A stretch of 64,000 nt of DNA. It comes from Cristatella mucedo (lineage: Eukaryota; Bryozoa; Phylactolaemata; Cristatellidae). Shown in pieces: positions 1-13,170 of this stretch (position 1 is its first letter; the number at the start of each line of letters is the position of its first letter). A program made the translations under genes and the position numbers. The notes under the pieces were generated by a model, which saw only the letters and a program-made list of their open reading frames with translations, was not told the DNA's origin and ran no database searches. The stretch spans positions 912,501-976,500 of the forward strand of contig WPIO01000115.1 in assembly GCA_009760855.2 (NCBI GenBank). Reading direction: 5' to 3'.

Positions 1-1530
1 ACCAGCTGAACTCGTGTATTGAAACTTTAAACCTGGCTAGTAAGTTCCAATCTGGATTTGGAGCTAATCGCTCCACAGTCGGCGTTGCTTAGATTGGACG
101 ACGACCTACTAAAAATGCAGATATAGGTAGAGTGTCTCTGCTTGTCTTCCACGATCTTTCGGCAGCTGTTTATACTGTCGATCACCAAGTTTTTCTAGAG
201 CGGCTCTCATCTCGCCTGGGCATCACTGGCACTGCTCGGCAATGGTTCACGTCATATCTCGGTGGGAGACTCCAGAGTATTGATGTGAATAAACAAAGAT
301 CATCCGAGGTACCTCTGAAATACGGGGTACCTCAAGGCTCATTGCTAGGTTAATAATAATAATATTGCACTTGATCGGTTCTTTTCATAGTTTATACTCT
401 CCCTCATGCTGACGTGATTGTACGCACAATATAGGCTTTCACTTCTATGCCAGTTACACTCCGTTGTACCTCTGCTTTGATCCCTCTCAGCCTCCGAGCA
501 CCTCGAACTCTCTCAACTCACTTGCTGCATATTTTGACGACATCCACACAGAGATGGCAGACAATTTTTTTAAAACTAGACCTTGATAAAACTAACTTAT
601 TAGTTAGGGCAAACCCTATGTTAATCAGAAATTGGAAAGGCTGACCCCAACAATTGGCTCTGCCAGCATTTCTCCCGCTGAATCAACTCGAAGTCTATGT
701 GTCATGTTCCAAAGTGACCTCTTGGTAGACGACCACATCAGCTCCACAATCAAGTCTGCCTACTTTCAGCTACACAACGCTGCTAAAAGTCGGGCTTGTT
801 TAGATAAGGATACCACGTCTAAGTTGGTCCATGCATTTGTGATATCCATTCTTCACTTCTGTAACTCACTGCTTTCTGGCCTACTGGCATGTGCAATCAG
901 GCGATTACAGCTGGTGCAAAACTCTACAGCTAGGCTTCTCTGTCGTGAGCTTCGCAGTGCTTCATCACAACACTTTTCGCCGACCTGCACTGGCTCCCAG
1001 TCAAGCAATACATCGACTTCAAGGTTTTATCGCTTACCTTTAGATCACTTCATTCTCTGGCTCCCACCTATCTCTCAGATATACTTCCAGGCCAAAACAA
1101 GCATCGTACCACCAAATTTTCAGAATCCAACAATTTACAAATACCTCGTACAAACCTACTGCGAATCAAGTTCGTATGTTCCCAAAGCTTGGAACTCCCT
1201 CCCGAATAGCGTCAATACGGCCCTGACTTAAGCACATTTAAAAAGACCTAAAAACACCTATGTAAGATCACAATTAGTTGGTCCCTGTGATTCGTCCTTC
1301 ATGTGCTTATGCACGTTGAAACTGTGCATGCTGCTACTAACCACATTTGCAAGCTGATCCTGTGCATGTCACCCCTAACCATGTTATTCATGTTTTTGTT
1401 GAGCATGATATTACTCACCATTCAATCGCGTTTCCCCGTGCAGCAAATATAAATCGCCTAGAAAGACATTGAGTTCTATGAGGTCACTTTATTAAGTGCA
1501 ATATTATTATTACTATTATTAAATTGTTCA
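1..1530 (+). mobile_element. LINE family A copy, RT to 3' end, cut by window edge
   Basis: The copy enters the window inside the RT domain (DQLNS region) and runs to a 3' hairpin and an (ATT)n-like tail near 1500-1530. Translation shows a damaged RT with the remnant LERLSSRLGITG, a PQGS box, and a C-terminal domain, spread over several frames (132-353, 447-644, 632-1231). A small internal duplication or microsatellite-like insertion at 350-365 interrupts the RT just after PQGSLLG. Many frame breaks mark it as an old, inactive copy. The family is recognised by alignment to the open copy at 35591-37133. Confidence 0.85.
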
Positions 1531-2404
1531 ACTAGCTACTTAGCAACAAGTTTTGATAAAGGAGATTCCTAGCAATATCTAACTTAGTGCTACTAGTGAG
1601 CATAGAGGGTAATAGCAACAATATTTAGTTAGTTCAGGCATCCATTCAAATTTGAGTTTTAATATCCCGCTCTAAAACCGTAATTTATAAACTGCTCGGA
1701 GTGTCAATCAAGTCTCATAACTAATGAACATGAGTCGTATCTATTCAAACTTGATGATTGCATTTAACTATATTTAGCAACTCGTGACGCCTAGGCGATC
1801 TTATACATCAATTGTGATGAAAGTATCTGCACGGAATAAAACAGTGGCTTTCAATGGTTGACCTTTTATTTCGTTGCTATTCAGCAGTCGTACAATGCTC
1901 AATGTGCTGACAATGTGCCTTTGGATACATGATCTCGTTTTTTTTAACCTAGATGACATTCTGCAACGAAAAAAGGGGATAGGTTATTCTCATAAGTAGA
2001 AATTAATTTTATTTATGCAAAACACATTGGAAGGTAATCTTTAGAATATGTCACAAGGTGAATCGACTTTTGAATTCACAACTTTATTAGAAAAGCAGTG
2101 CCCGAGTCAGCACTCTCACAATGAAGACATTTTAAGCTGTCGCAATTACTTATCGTATTGCTCTCGGCCAGCTAATTCCAAAACAGATTTAATTTTTAGC
2201 ACGACAGTAACTAAGCAAGCAACTAATCTCGTTTTTATAAACTTGCTATTTTAAATTATTCGGTCTAAATTGGAAACAATTCCTGGCATTTCTTCTCACT
2301 GGGCACCGTATTCATAATTCGGAAACAATTTTCCCGCCCTGACTTGGGGCATCTAGTCATGAGCTATTTTTAAGGCCCTTTAGATTGTCTTAGTTTAGTC
2401 TCAG
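1531..2404. other. No recognised gene
   Basis: AT-rich sequence between a plus-strand and a minus-strand LINE tail. A 68-codon open stretch at 2048-2254 shows no domain I recognise and I do not call it. Confidence 0.5.
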
Positions 2405-3015
2405 TCCATAATAATAATAATAAACTTGATAAAGCGGCCTCAGAGATCTCAATCTTTTTCTAGTCACTTCCCATTTGCTGCAAAGTGAAACGTGATTGAA
2501 TGGTGAGTAATGTCATGTTTGATGAACCATATGAATACCATTGTTATGGTTGACAAACACAGAGTCAGCATGGAAGTGTGGTTAGTGGCAGCATTCACAG
2601 TGTCAGCACGCAAAAGCACAAAAATTAAGAGTCACCGGACCCAAGCAATGCCTTCCTAAATAAGTGTGTTTACAAGTTATTTTTTAAATGTGGTCAAATC
2701 AGGGGATGTTGTGACACAAGTAGTGAATGAGTTCCAGGCTTTTGGAGCATACGAACTAAGTGCACGATCTCCAAAGGATTTTAGGTTTGCATCAGGTATT
2801 GCTAAAATTTTGGATTCCAAAAATCGGGCGGAACGATGCTTGGCCTCGTGGGGAGTAGATCTGAGAATTAAGCTGGAGCGAAAGAATGAAGTGACCTTAA
2901 AGTTAGTGACAAAACCTTGAAGCTAATTTATTGCTTGACTGGTAGCCAGTGCGGGTCAGCGAGAGGTGGCGGGATGTGGCAACTGTGAGACTCACGACAA
3001 GCAAGGCAAGACTAT
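2405..3015 (-). mobile_element. LINE family A 3' fragment, antisense
   Basis: On the minus strand this is the C-terminal domain and 3' UTR of family A. The left end is the (ATT)n tail followed by the hairpin (CTTGATAAAGCGGCCTCAGAG on the plus strand). The right end stops in the C-terminal region near the AARLVC-equivalent codons, so the copy is 5' truncated, as is usual for target-primed integration. It lies just downstream of the Kunitz gene and in the same orientation, so it may supply part of that gene's 3' flank. Confidence 0.8.
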
Positions 3016-3297
3016 TTAAATGAAGAAATACCAGCTCAGTTTTAATTTTAATACTTTCAGAATCACTATAAGATAGTTACTGCATCGATATAAAAGAGCT
3101 GTAATGAAAAATACATCACATCTCTAACAATAATACTGAATCAAATTGGTTAGATAGGCTTATGAAAGTGATATTGTCACTGATACAATGTGTTTAAAAG
3201 TTCCGATATTAATAAAATAAACGATGGTGTAGCAAATTGGTCAATATAAGCATTTTCAACGTAAAACTCAAATGCATAAATTTATAGCTCCATACAA

Positions 3298-3923
3298 TTA
3301 AGAGAAGTAGCACTCACCTGTATGGCAAGAAGCGTAGCAATCCACCTTGGTGTCAAATCGATTCTTATTACCGAGGCATCCGCCATAGACGAAGCGTTTG
3401 CAGTCACATGAATTGTGATCGTAGTAGAATTTTTTAAAGAATCCTCGGCAAGGTCCAGTTACGGGGGGCAATCTGCAAACTGGAAAAGGGAATTTCGATC
3501 GCATCACATATTTAGCTGGTCTTTCACTGGTGGAAGAAAAAAATTCATCTCAGTGGCTCTATGAAGTAAATCAGGTTTGCCTTTAAAATTAGTTGATTTA
3601 AGAGAGAACATGCATGTCATAAGTTGATTTTATTCTCATCATAACTCTGTATATAACAGCTCGCGAAACATTTTCGGCAATGTAGAATTTTCACACACCT
3701 GAAGTTTCCTCAGCTGCGACCTAAAAAGAAAAATTTGGAACACTTACGGAACGTGGAAATACTTCAACCACAAACATAGCAAGCGGCCTGATCCAGAAAA
3801 CTCTTTGCCTAGAGTTTTATGCATCTCAAGGATTGCAGCGACTAGCATATACTTTTATGGCCACGGATTACTTACCGAAAAGCAAATGACAAGAATGATT
3901 GACAGTGCTGACTTCATTTTCAT
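3298..3923 (-). CDS. Secreted single-domain Kunitz (BPTI-type) protease inhibitor, three exons
   Basis: Reading the minus strand, exon 1 (3923-3876) encodes a 16-residue hydrophobic signal-peptide start, MKMKSALS..., and ends at GTAAGT. Exon 2 (3720-3699, 22 nt) follows a pyrimidine-rich AG and ends at GTGTGT. Exon 3 (acceptor TTTTCCAG, 3479 to 3318) encodes one Kunitz domain with spacing C-x8-C-x15-C-x7-C-x12-C-x3-C, exactly the family pattern, including FVYGGC and GNKNRF. The P1 position after the second cysteine is Arg (GPCRG), which in this family predicts a trypsin-like serine protease as target. An extra cysteine lies two residues before the third core cysteine. Intron phases 0 and 1 join in frame. 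After the last cysteine the frame either stops at 3298 (...GECYFS), giving about 83 residues, or splices at the good donor GTGAGT (3317) to an unresolved exon. The second methionine at 3917 is an alternative start. Mechanism and secretion are inferred from the family. Kunitz folds also occur as channel-blocking toxins, and nothing here decides between these roles. Confidence 0.8.
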
Positions 3924-3929
3924 TGACCT

Positions 3930-6900
3930 AAGGCGAACCACCACACCTTACCTTGCATGTACAGTCTTACAGTGACACAAAACTCCATTAGTTGTGCAGA
4001 AAACACGTGGGGCGTTTTTGTCTCACAAAGTAAAGAATTGTCCTGGGAAGTAGAACCTGCCATTTAACTACAGTACTATAGCTGAATAAATTTTAAAGAA
4101 TTCTCACTGATTGGTTTTGTGATTTTACTTCTCCTAGAGAAACCACTCTGATCACCTGTAATGGATCAAGGTCAAATTGCCTTAATAAATCGCGATCCGA
4201 CAAATGAAGTGTAAAACTGCAGTAGTTAGACTGCAGTCGGCTGATTCGATGAGTATCTGGGGCTTCTTGGAGCATTATGTAGAATTTCGCTACTGTAATA
4301 TGTAAACATAACAGGCTCCCCTAAGACTTTACTTCATATCTTGTTAAATTATTATTGGCATTTATAAAAATATATGGTGAGGAGACTGCAACGACCATTA
4401 ACGTTAGATTCAGACTTTTTACTTGGATAATGTGTACATAATAATTTCAGTTCTATTGTGGTACTGTGTAATATCGTGCGTTTTCTTGTTCCTGCTACAA
4501 TAATATTATCAGTTTTACAGTAAAAAATGCCAAGTTTCTTTGAAATATATAGAGAAATTGCACTAGGCTTATACAAGAATACACAGACAAGCTACGCGGT
4601 GTATTTTCAATATATTGTCTATAATTATTTAATAGGAAATTCATTCTCGCAGTGCAAGAGAAAAGCAGACAACTTGTGCAAGAATGTTAATCTAGGTAAT
4701 GATAGAAGACTTACCTTCGCAGCAATGCTCTGCCGCTAAACATGCATTGAGTATTGTCAATATCCCAACGGTTTAATGAAATCACTTCTAGAGGGTCTGA
4801 TTTAAATCCAAATAAAATAGCACATCAGCATTTGGGGTTCTGTCATTACCTTTTAGAGCCCTTTACTATGTAAATATGGTTTAAAGACTGAAATTTAAAC
4901 CTTATAAATTATGAAAGTTACCCACTTCAGTTTAATCTCGTTGATCTATGATTGTTTCTAAATTAAGGGGTTAATTAATATTATCTTGAAAAAATGTTAA
5001 AAGTATCGAAATCAAGGTGTAGATTATAATAAAATACTTAAACCATTAGTCAGCTATTAGGTAAATTATTTCTACGTGTCTGAGTTAGCATAGTTCAATT
5101 CTAGTAATAAGTTTGTGCATTTTGTAGGTTTGTAAAGAAGTAGTAATTACAAAACAAGTTTACTGATCATCGAGTAATAATTCAAGACCACAGGCTAACA
5201 ACTGTTTCTGATATTGCAGGGAACTCGACTTATAAAGAGCCTTCCTACGTCTACTTGGAGGTGATACGATAAGCTTGTTAAAGATTCCATTATAACAGCA
5301 AACTGCTTGGAAAATTGGTTGTTAGCCATTAGTGTAATAGGTGAAGCTGACGCTTCTACATTTGAGGATTCATAGAAATACATAATAATGTTAATAACAA
5401 GCAAAATATGCAGTTAATCTCTTTTAGATGTGCTTTAAAGATAGCTTACTTGTTGTTTAGTAAAAAAAAGACGTTAGCTCAGTCTGCACAAAAACGCTAA
5501 AGATAATTCACGTGAAACCTGCACATGCTGATGGGATTTCGAAAACATACATACGCTTCTGTCAAGCTGATCTCTAGGCTTTTAGATCATTAGAGCTAAG
5601 CACACACAGTATATAAAGGATTTGAAATCGTTCTTCAGACGTAAAGCTAAAAGGCTGAGTAAAATAGCGAGTAGTATGATATCGAACCTGATTGAAAGTA
5701 GTTCCCAATCAGGTTTGCCAAAGTGAGCGTTTTCGAGGACCTAAAAATGAGTGACAAAAACTTCGGTTGTGTCGATACCCTACTTGATAAAGTAAATGTC
5801 GCAGAGAAGCAGTGTAATTTAGGGAATACTATACGATTCGCAGCACGAAGCTTAGCCACCAATTTTTCAATTGGCCGTTGGAATTTAATTATAAAGTTCA
5901 GAGGTACTGCCAGCTCTTAGTTGCAGAGGTTGAAATTGGTTGCCACATATTCTTTGCTAACTTTGATGCTATAATCTGATGTAAATGATATAAACAAGAA
6001 GAATTGTAATTTCATATCGTCTGTAGGCAGATTTTAAAGTGCAATTGGTTTAGTCTAGTGTAACGTTGGTAAGGCTTCAATCTGACTAGCTGACTTAGAG
6101 ACTAATACAAGATTTTTGAATATCAATGGTTGCCTAAGCAAATTAGCAGTTGAAGATTCATCAAAGGATATGGGACTGTTATGTTTTCTATCATTCACGT
6201 CACGTCCCAAATACTAGCAGGAGTTTTCATGTTCAACATGTGTGAAGTGGCTACCCAGTCTGACAGAAGCCCAGTTCACCTCTTCATGTACCTAGGCGGG
6301 CAGCTTTACGGTTCCCTCGTTAGAGATAACGAAGACGATTAAACGTTGTAAACATTTTAGTTTCATGGCAATACATAAAATTTACCAAAACAGCAATACA
6401 ATTCAAAGCAAAAAATATAGCTCTGGAAATCATAAGCACGTCAAATGCACTACCAAGGTTTAGCTTGACATACCTTACACTCGATTCTTCAATGAAGGGG
6501 AAGGAGGTTACTCCACCGAAGCTGTCGTTTGAAAGCTACCGTGGGCAGTTACTTTTATATTGCAGAATTCGCTTACTCATCCATAGCCACATCGTTGTTC
6601 GCAGAAAGTAAACTCACGACTGGGTGAGCAATGATGTAGGGTTTGATGCTGGTAGCCTGGACAGTCCAAGCACGTTGCAAGTCAGGCTAGTAAGTATGTG
6701 ACATTAGTTAGGGCAATCGTGATCGACACACCGGAGATATAAAAATCAGGGACATCATGACTCTACTCCTATGTTACCTAAAATTGTTCCACTTCCATTT
6801 ACTACTTGGTAGTGCAGACTAATGACAGTCATGCTACCTAGATCGGGAGGTAATCAGTAGTTGTTAGGAGAGGTAAGCCGACATTGCTCGAGTGATGGTG

Positions 6901-8654
6901 TATTTGACTCAATCTCAACTTGTACTGTGCAAAGGTCAATAGCTGATCTTACCTTTTTATAGCCACGGAATACTATGTGTATAGCCTTCTCAATTCGGAT
7001 CGTCAGCCAAACTCGTACGGTTGCGACGAAGGTACCAGCACAGATTGGCTTGTTTTACAAGCGAATCTATCGATAATATATTTTCATTTTAGTTAATTTT
7101 GAACACAATTGGTTAAGTCTATGCCTATACAATAAATTTGATGAAATTTTACTTCGTAATCATAGCCGAGAGACCTTATGAGAAATAACAATTACCCGAT
7201 ACTAGACATCAAGACGCATTAAATATTTTAGTTACCCGTTTTGATCTATCAATGCAAGCTAATACACTCGGAACATCAATACTTAAGAGCTTTAGGAAGC
7301 CGTTTCTGAAAGCATCACTGGAGAATCCGGGTTGCAAAAAACGTGTTAGGGCGAGACATCCAAACTCTATGAAGACCTATACACTCTGATGGTTGCGAAA
7401 GGTGTGGTTGTGCAGGCGAAATCTAGTTTCATCTTTGTCAGACATGAAATTCAATGAAATCTTTGTTGTGAGTCGGAGAGAGCACAATACTACGAGCTTC
7501 TTGAAAACGATTGTACCATCATTTTAATTCCAGCTAGCCACAGGTTTTCTTGTTCTCCCCTGACTTTACGTAATATGTTAACTTCAGTTGAGCAGTACGT
7601 TTTGAGTATTTTTATCGAAAAATTGATGCGACAAAAAACAGTGAGGTGCCCGCCTCAAAGAAACTAAAGCAAAGTCGGTTTACCACGTCTGCTCTTTTGG
7701 AAACTATCCGGATAAATCATGGCTGGTAAAGAATTAACATGACTGTTTTGGCTATTTCTCTAGTTTTAAAAACCGTAGCGAGTAATCAGCCAAATAGTTA
7801 CTTTGGTGTTCTTCTTAAGATTTCTTTCGCTAGCGATTTTTACTTAAGAAATTGCACTGATTTTTCTTAGTTTTATAAAAATCTTAATACAAGTAGTGTA
7901 AGATTTATTTCTAGGCTGAATACATTCTTAAGGATGGACTGAACACTTTTTCAAGCTAGCCGCCAAAAGGCCAAAGTGGCCTCCGTCTTACGGTGATCGT
8001 TAAGGATCAATTCAAAATGTGGCTTTGATTGAATACTTTGAGCATTTGCAGCTGGTTATCGCTGTAAAATATTCGTAGTTCGAGTTGGAAGTAACTTATT
8101 AAGAATGTCTGCATTGCTACAACGTTAGATTAAAGGTACCGTGACTATGCACTTACAGGCGTTCCCATAAAATACTCGTTAGCACACTTTGAATTAAGCA
8201 GCACGAGACTTCAGAGAACCAAAAGAGTGAGCTGCCTAATATACTGTTGTAATAAGGTCTTTATTTGAGGACAGTCAAACGCAGCTACTAGTCTTGAAAA
8301 AACTCGCTCCGTGCAAGAATCGAATGTATCCCAAGTTGATATGCTAGGCGGGAAATGAGGCAGATTATTGAATTATCTTAGCGTTCGTCAAGATCCCTGT
8401 TTGTGGGAAATATCAAACTCGTCGTGTCGGAATTAGATAATGAGGCAAGTGGTTGTCTAGTGAAAGGTCACATTCAAACAGTACACGTGGATATCATGCA
8501 GGCGCTGCAGGTGTTGAATCTAAGTGTCTTTTTGGCTGCTTAGTTTACATTGATACTCTTTTGTTTTGGCTGAATTGATACTGCACACGTTGCTTAACTT
8601 ATGCTATTGACATTATTATTGCCGGTGCTGTCATCTAGAGGCCGGCAGACCTTG
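3930..8654. other. Long AT-rich stretch without a recognised gene
   Basis: About 4.7 kb upstream of the Kunitz gene. No LINE, SINE or domain could be recognised. Minus-strand splice-like signals occur (a short segment ending GCGAAG|GTAAGT near 4708-4735) and 60- to 75-codon open stretches exist (4093-4275, 5723-5920), but none has a motif I recognise. An upstream promoter or 5' UTR exon of the Kunitz gene could lie here. Confidence 0.4.
5685..5715. repeat. 10-bp inverted repeat
   Basis: AACCTGATTG at 5685-5694 is followed after 11 nt by its exact reverse complement CAATCAGGTT at 5706-5715. It could form a small hairpin. No gene assignment is available, so a role is unknown. Confidence 0.5.
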
Positions 8655-9290
8655 ACATGTGACTCTGGGTCTCTATGAACGAGCATCATGGCTTTGTCTT
8701 TCTCAGTAGCTTTTGTACATCGGCAGGGACCAGCCATATTTCAAGTGCTCAGTTTAAATCATTGAGAGTTAACAAACCATATTTGTATGCAGGGTCTGAG
8801 TGTGTCAACCCTAACAATGCTACGCTTGTTGTAATTGAGCATAAAACCACTAACCATTGTTTCGAGCTTCTTTTGCAGCTAATGTAAAGTGCCTAGAACG
8901 CGATTGAGTTGTTTGAAAGCATTTTTTCAAAAGTATAACTATTGTTAACATCACATCAGAAATAGGTAGTTACAGTGCTTTCGTAAGAGCTGTGAAAACA
9001 AGAGGGAAATTTATTCGAACACTGTAATATGTTGGAAGCCAAGTTGCATCAAGTTCGGGATAAATGGAAAGCACTGCGATTATGAGGGTAGTGCAGGTGC
9101 ACTCCATTCGTTGCTTATTCCTCTCCTTTCAACTGCTAATAGAACAGTGTCTTAGGAAACACATGCGACTTTTGATTTCGCAGTGAGCACGCATCATGAC
9201 AAAGATCCAGGTTGGTTGTCATGAAACATATTTCCGAAAATTTCCGAACCCCTTAATGCACTGATTAGATGTTTCAAGTATAAATCAGTT
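8655..9290 (+). repeat. Composite repeat R1, copy 1, containing a LINE-like tail
   Basis: Blocks of this segment recur at 46440-46960 in the same order. They include the GACTCTGGGTCTCT start, the CAGGGACCAGCC block, a LINE-type UTR with AAAGTGCCTAGAA, and a block starting GTGCACTCCATTC and ending near AACATATTTCCGAAAA. The last block also occurs antisense at 32850-32990. The internal UTR-like part resembles the family A 3' UTR. The flanking parts match no protein I recognise. It is most likely a non-autonomous or chimeric element, though an old nested insertion is equally possible. Confidence 0.55.
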
Positions 9291-9349
9291 CGCGGACGAA
9301 AAGCAGGTGGCATCATTATAAACATTGGAACCTTAAGATAGGATGATCA

Positions 9350-10465
9350 GGTCACAAAGATCGTCCTAGCATCTATAAAAACATTGTTGAATCGCAGATA
9401 CACAATCCCAAAATTCTGATACCGACGATTAATCCTTTTCTTAGTCCGGCCAGTAATCAAGAAACTAATACTACACCAAAAGAACTTAATCAAATACCAC
9501 TGAGTCTCCCTTCTAACGTTACTGTAAAAGACACTGGAAAGAGTCGTGGCAGACAAGCTGAACTCATATAATAAAACTTCCAACCTTGCAACTGAGTTCC
9601 ATTCTGGTTTTAGAGATAATCACTCCACAGAGTTAGCATCGCTTCGGGTGTATAACTGCACAATGAGACTGAGGTTGAGTGCCACTGCTCGTTTCGCTTG
9701 ATCTTTTGGTGAATTATGATACTATCGATCCCCAAGACTTTCATGGGTGCCTCTCATCTCGCTTGGAAATCACTGGCACTGTTTTGCAATGGTTCAGTTC
9801 CTATTTAATTGGGAGACTGCAGAGTATTGATACAAACGGCCAAGATCATCTGCCGAACACCCTAAATATGAGGTGCATTAGGGATCTGTACTTGGTCCCG
9901 TTCTTCTCAGGGATTATACTCCCTATCTTGCCGCTGTGAGTACCTAGCACAATCTAGGCTTTCACTTCTATGCAGACGACACTCTGTTTTACTTTTACAT
10001 TGATCCCTACCAGCCGTCCAGCACGTCAAAATCTCTTAACTCGCTTGCTGTTTGTATTGATGACATTTGAACATAGTTAGCAGCAAAACTTTTTTAATTG
10101 AATGATGATAAAAAACTTACTAGTTTTGGGCAAACCAAGTGTGCTCCAGGAATCGAAAAGGCTAACACTCAAAATTGGCTTTGAAAAGAGCATATCTCTT
10201 CTTGAATCTGTAAGAAATCTAGGTGTAAGGCTCCGAAGTGACATTTCTTTAGAGGAACACATTAGCTTCACAATCTAGTCCGAATACTTTCAGCAACATG
10301 ATATTGCTGAAATTCAGGCTCTTTTAGACAGCGTTTTCACATCTAGATTGGTTCATGGATCTGACACATCCCGTCTTGACTTCCACAACTCACAGCTTGC
10401 TGGTCCATTGGCCATTTCACTCAGGTGCTTACAGCTGGGTCAAACGTCTGCAGCTAGGCTTTGAG
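9350..10465 (+). mobile_element. LINE family A, linker plus RT, degraded
   Basis: The left part matches the EN-RT linker (ATAAAAACATTGTTGAATC, as in 18830). It jumps at about 9450-9480 to the RT start (the DYRLVSRLPFL region), so an internal deletion of roughly 350 bp is implied relative to the 18605 copy. RT remnants follow (HGCLSSRLEITGTVLQWFSSYL), then the C-terminal start, fading near 10465. The 3' UTR is missing, unlike most copies. Frames are broken throughout. Confidence 0.75.
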
Positions 10466-10744
10466 ATAAACAAGCCAGAGATAATTTAATCAAGGAGGTC
10501 AAGGCTCTGTTTAATTCGAAGTAAACGATGTGCTACTTTAGAACATTATAGGCAGACTAACCGCAGTCGTTTTTAACGACAACCGGACGTTACCAGTGGT
10601 TGTCGTGAAAGGTAAGCCAGCAATACAGATGTGATGCAGCGTCGAAGTCCATATCTTAACGGACAACGGACATGCCATTACGTTCCAGCGGAGTATTGTT
10701 TGTAGGTGAAATACTATGCTTACAGTCTTCGCCATCCGTCGAGT

Positions 10745-10845
10745 TTGTTGACTCAGTGGTTAAGGTACAGGCCCCGACCACGATCAAGGTGAACGTATTT
10801 GATGGTCAAGATCGCGGGCCCGAGCTCGTGGCATACGTGATTGCT
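10745..10845 (+). mobile_element. tRNA-derived SINE-like fragment
   Basis: The plus strand carries an A-box-like GACTCAGTGGTTAAGG and, about 60 nt later, a B-box-like ATCGCGGGCCCGAGCTCG. Both are degenerate RNA polymerase III internal promoter elements. The cloverleaf is not intact, so this is not called as a tRNA gene. Confidence 0.45.
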
Positions 10846-10869
10846 TAAAAAAAGACTGGGTTTTATTCG

Positions 10870-12240
10870 TGTGCTAAACAAGTGAATTGTGTTACATTTG
10901 TGTTGTACTTTTCTTATTGTTGGCCAAACTGATGCACCTACAAAATTGCTACCTAAGAAGATAAACTTGCTTTATAAGCTAATCGATGGACTTTTGATTT
11001 GGATTTGCAGTGAATTTTGACTACCATTTTGCACATCTATGGTCAGATGAAAACTCTTCTGTAGTTCTATGAGGATATTCAAAGCCCAAAGAGTTTATAC
11101 GGTATATAGTTTGTCAAAATTAGGCATTAAGACTGGATGAGTTTATAAACTTCCTGTTTGAACCTATTAAGATAATCCTGAGCTTGTGTGCAATCGACAC
11201 TAAGCAGCTGTTGGTATCAGCAAGTCTTCTCGCTGAAAATACGTTAGAGCAAGACGTATGAATTAAGTTAGAAATCCTTGTTTAAACCGATGCAAATCGA
11301 GTGAATTTTCTGGTGACATCTAGTTGTCTCGTGGTCACAGTAGCCCGTGCGTTAAACTCAGACTTAATCATTGTGGAGAGACACAGGGGGAAGCACCACA
11401 AGCTCCCTGACCAAGCTCAATGCAAGGCCGTCGCATACAGTCTCAGCCAGCCAACTTTCTTTTACTGTTCGGGACTGACTTTTTGAAAGATGGTAACTAC
11501 TGGTGTGCAGTAAAGTCTGCCTAATTTTAATTAACTGAAAGTCGTTGTCTTTAGTGAGATTAGGTTCCCGCCTTCAAGTGTCCAAAATACCACCAGTTTA
11601 TCATGTAGTCAGCATAGAACTCTTGTCACACTTTCGACCTGGAAAATAATTTCTTGTGACAAGAGCCACTGGATAATCTTCGTTTATTCATTTTTCATTC
11701 AAGTAATAGGAGATTTTATTTTTAGGCCGACTTGATCCCCATCGCCGGAATACGATTTCAGCCTATTCAATTCGAGGAGTACCCAGCATACGTCTAATCA
11801 GGGTCGTCAAGAATCAATCACAAATGTCACTCTGCCTGAATGGTTATTCGGATAAATTACAGTTCGGCGTTAGGAATATCTTTAAAAAAATCATTGGCCT
11901 TCGATCACCATAACTTAGCGATTACAGAGCTTACAAAATACAATCGATCACAATCTCAGAACATAAATGAAAGTGTATGCAGACAAGCAGAAAAATGAGG
12001 TTCTTGCTGATATTATTGTAATAAGGCCTTTGCTAGAAGTGATTCAAACCCTATTTGAGATTCATCAAACTAAATTTTTCAAAAGTATTCGAAAAATACT
12101 TCTGAGATGTGCTTTTTTCTTAAAAGGCTACAGATTCTGTGTATGTAAGTGATTTGGCCAAGTCATCGCTTAAGTGATAGCAATTGTTTAAAATTTACAA
12201 GTTCAATATATTTTATTCAGTACTCTATTCATTAAGATTG
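10870..12240. other. No recognised gene; possible R1 repeat scrap
   Basis: AT-rich sequence. A short stretch near 11258-11320 (GTTTAAACCGATGCAAATC... TTCTGGTGAC) resembles the left part of the composite repeat at 46385-46435. Nothing else is recognised. Confidence 0.4.
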
Positions 12241-12244
12241 GTTG

Positions 12245-13170
12245 TGAGGGCTTTCTCAGGCTGATGCTCAAAAGTGTTTGGTCTGCCAGCATTTCTTCTG
12301 TTAAATGAGTTCGACATATAGGTGTCATGTTCCAAAGCGTTTTTCTCGTTAGAAGACCTCGTGAGCTCCGCAGTGAAATCTACTAACTTTCAGCTACATG
12401 ACATTGCAAAAATGTGGGCTTGTTTAAATAAGTATACCTCGTTCAAGTTGTTCCATGCATTCGCGACATTCCTTCTCGACTTCTGCAACTCACTGCTTAC
12501 TGGCCTACCAGCTTGTGCGATCAGGCGATTGCAGCTGGTCCAAAACTTCACAGCTAGGCTTGCCTATTGTGAGAGTCGCAGTTGCCACATCACACTACTT
12601 CTTACCGACCCGCACTGGCTACCAGTCAAGCAACAGGTCGACTTCAAGGTTTCATCGCTCACGTTTAGGTCACTCCATTCTTTGGCTCCAGCCTATCTCT
12701 CAGATCTACTCCCTCACCAGGCCAAGCATCGCAACACCTCCTTTTTGGAATCCAGCAGTCTACCATTACCTCGTAAAAACCTCAAATCCTTAGGAGACCG
12801 TGCATTTAGTTCGTATGCTTCCAAAGCCTGGGACTCCCTCCCGACCTGCGTCAGAACATCTCCTAACTTGACCACATTTTAAAAGAACCTGAAAACGCAT
12901 ATTTTGGACAGCATTTAGTTGGTTCCTGTTATTCGTCCTTGATGTGTTTATGTGTGCTGACACTGTGCATGCTGCCACTAACCACAGTTACATGCTGACC
13001 CAGTGCATGTCACACCTAACTATATTATCCATGTCGTTTGCTTTTCAAGCAAGATATTACGCCCCAATCAACTGTATTTCCCTTTGCAGCAAATGAAAAG
13101 TGCCTAGAAAGGAAATAAGTTCTCTGCGAGCGCTTTACCAAGTGCATTATTATTGTTATTATTTCTGATT
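12245..13170 (+). mobile_element. LINE family A 3' half
   Basis: A 5'-truncated copy beginning at the GSASIS-equivalent codons after the RT. It retains an almost open C-terminal domain (12322-12882), with LDFCNSLLTGLPACAIRRLQ, HWLPVKQ and AWDSLP. It ends in the 3' UTR hairpin and an (ATT)n-like tail at about 13165. The relatively open frame suggests moderate age. Confidence 0.85.

Noticed and set aside
3298-3923. Firm call of the Kunitz gene as a toxin
   Set aside because: The P1 Arg and single-domain layout fit a protease inhibitor equally well or better; nothing in the sequence shows a channel-blocking role.
4093-4275. 60-codon minus-strand frame upstream of the Kunitz gene
   Set aside because: It looks somewhat protein-like and contains a possible splice site, but no motif or partner exon supports it.
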